Below, piece by piece: positions 6,707 to 6,826 of a stretch of 6,826 nt of DNA. The stretch's first letter is position 1. Every line of letters begins with the position of its first letter. Below the pieces are notes generated by a model. It searched no databases. It had not been told where the DNA came from and was given only the letters and a program-made list of their open reading frames with translations. Both the position numbers and the translations under genes were made by a program. The DNA comes from Globobulimina sp. (taxonomy: Eukaryota; Foraminifera; Rotaliida): assembly GCA_003354225.1 (NCBI GenBank), contig PIVH01000232.1:1-6826 (forward strand). Reading direction: 5' to 3'.

Positions 6707-6826
6707 AATCAATGAATACTGATATAAAAAGGATTCTATTTTTGTTTAAAAATTAATGTCATCGCTAGATTCTTCTTTTGCGCGAGTTTGTTATTCAAAC
6801 ACTAGCAACAAAAAAAACTTTAACGG
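6707..6826. other. 3' flank of the mannosidase; possible start of a next plus-strand gene
   Basis: After the TGA at 6704-6706 the sequence is AT-rich with no clear polyadenylation hexamer. An ATG at 6756 opens a plus-strand frame (MSSLDSSFARVCYSN...) that stays open for 23 codons to the window edge and is directly preceded by TTTAAAAATT, similar to the element before the other plus-strand starts. The short length makes this weak evidence; it may be untranslated sequence. Confidence 0.2.

Overview
The window is nuclear DNA from a unicellular eukaryote. It is AT-rich, has short GT-AG spliceosomal introns (about 50-84 nt) and very tight gene spacing, and its proteins carry Asn-rich, Lys/Glu-rich and His-rich low-complexity stretches. 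All three complete genes end in ordinary stops (TGA, TAA, TGA), so nothing suggests a variant genetic code. The style (poly-Asn, KEKEKE and DKDKDK runs, S-P-T repeats) would fit a protist such as a rhizarian or foraminiferan, but that placement is a guess from composition. I see no bacterial, viral or mobile-element genes.

Layout from left to right. (1) Positions 1-260, minus strand: the 5' part of a gene running off the left edge, encoding a Ser/Thr-Pro-rich repeat protein; its upstream exon structure is unresolved. (2) 261-698: mostly non-coding sequence with small direct repeats. (3) 699-3242, minus strand: a three-exon gene for a USP20/USP33-type deubiquitinase of about 811 residues, with a ZnF-UBP domain, a USP catalytic core and two DUSP domains. 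(4) 3243-3295: a 53-nt divergent intergenic gap. (5) 3296-3991, plus strand: a two-exon FCF1/Utp24 gene, the PIN-domain nuclease of the small-subunit processome. (6) 3992-4141: a 150-nt gap. (7) 4142-6706, plus strand: a GH47 alpha-1,2-mannosidase. Its catalytic exon is obvious; I infer two short 5' exons that supply a basic cytosolic tail, a membrane anchor and a His-rich stem, for 805 residues in total. (8) 6707-6826: a short tail in which an ATG at 6756 might open another plus-strand gene.

The genes are not a functional cluster: they serve deubiquitination, rRNA processing and N-glycan trimming. Proximity looks like genome compaction, although the USP/FCF1 pair must share a very small divergent promoter, and FCF1 and the mannosidase share an identical 10-mer just upstream of their ATGs. 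I found no new multi-gene system. The points most worth following up are the mannosidase's missing specificity arginine, its 5' exons and His-rich stem, the in-frame ambiguous splice acceptor, the GTT-type intron donors, and the S-P-T repeat gene at the left edge.
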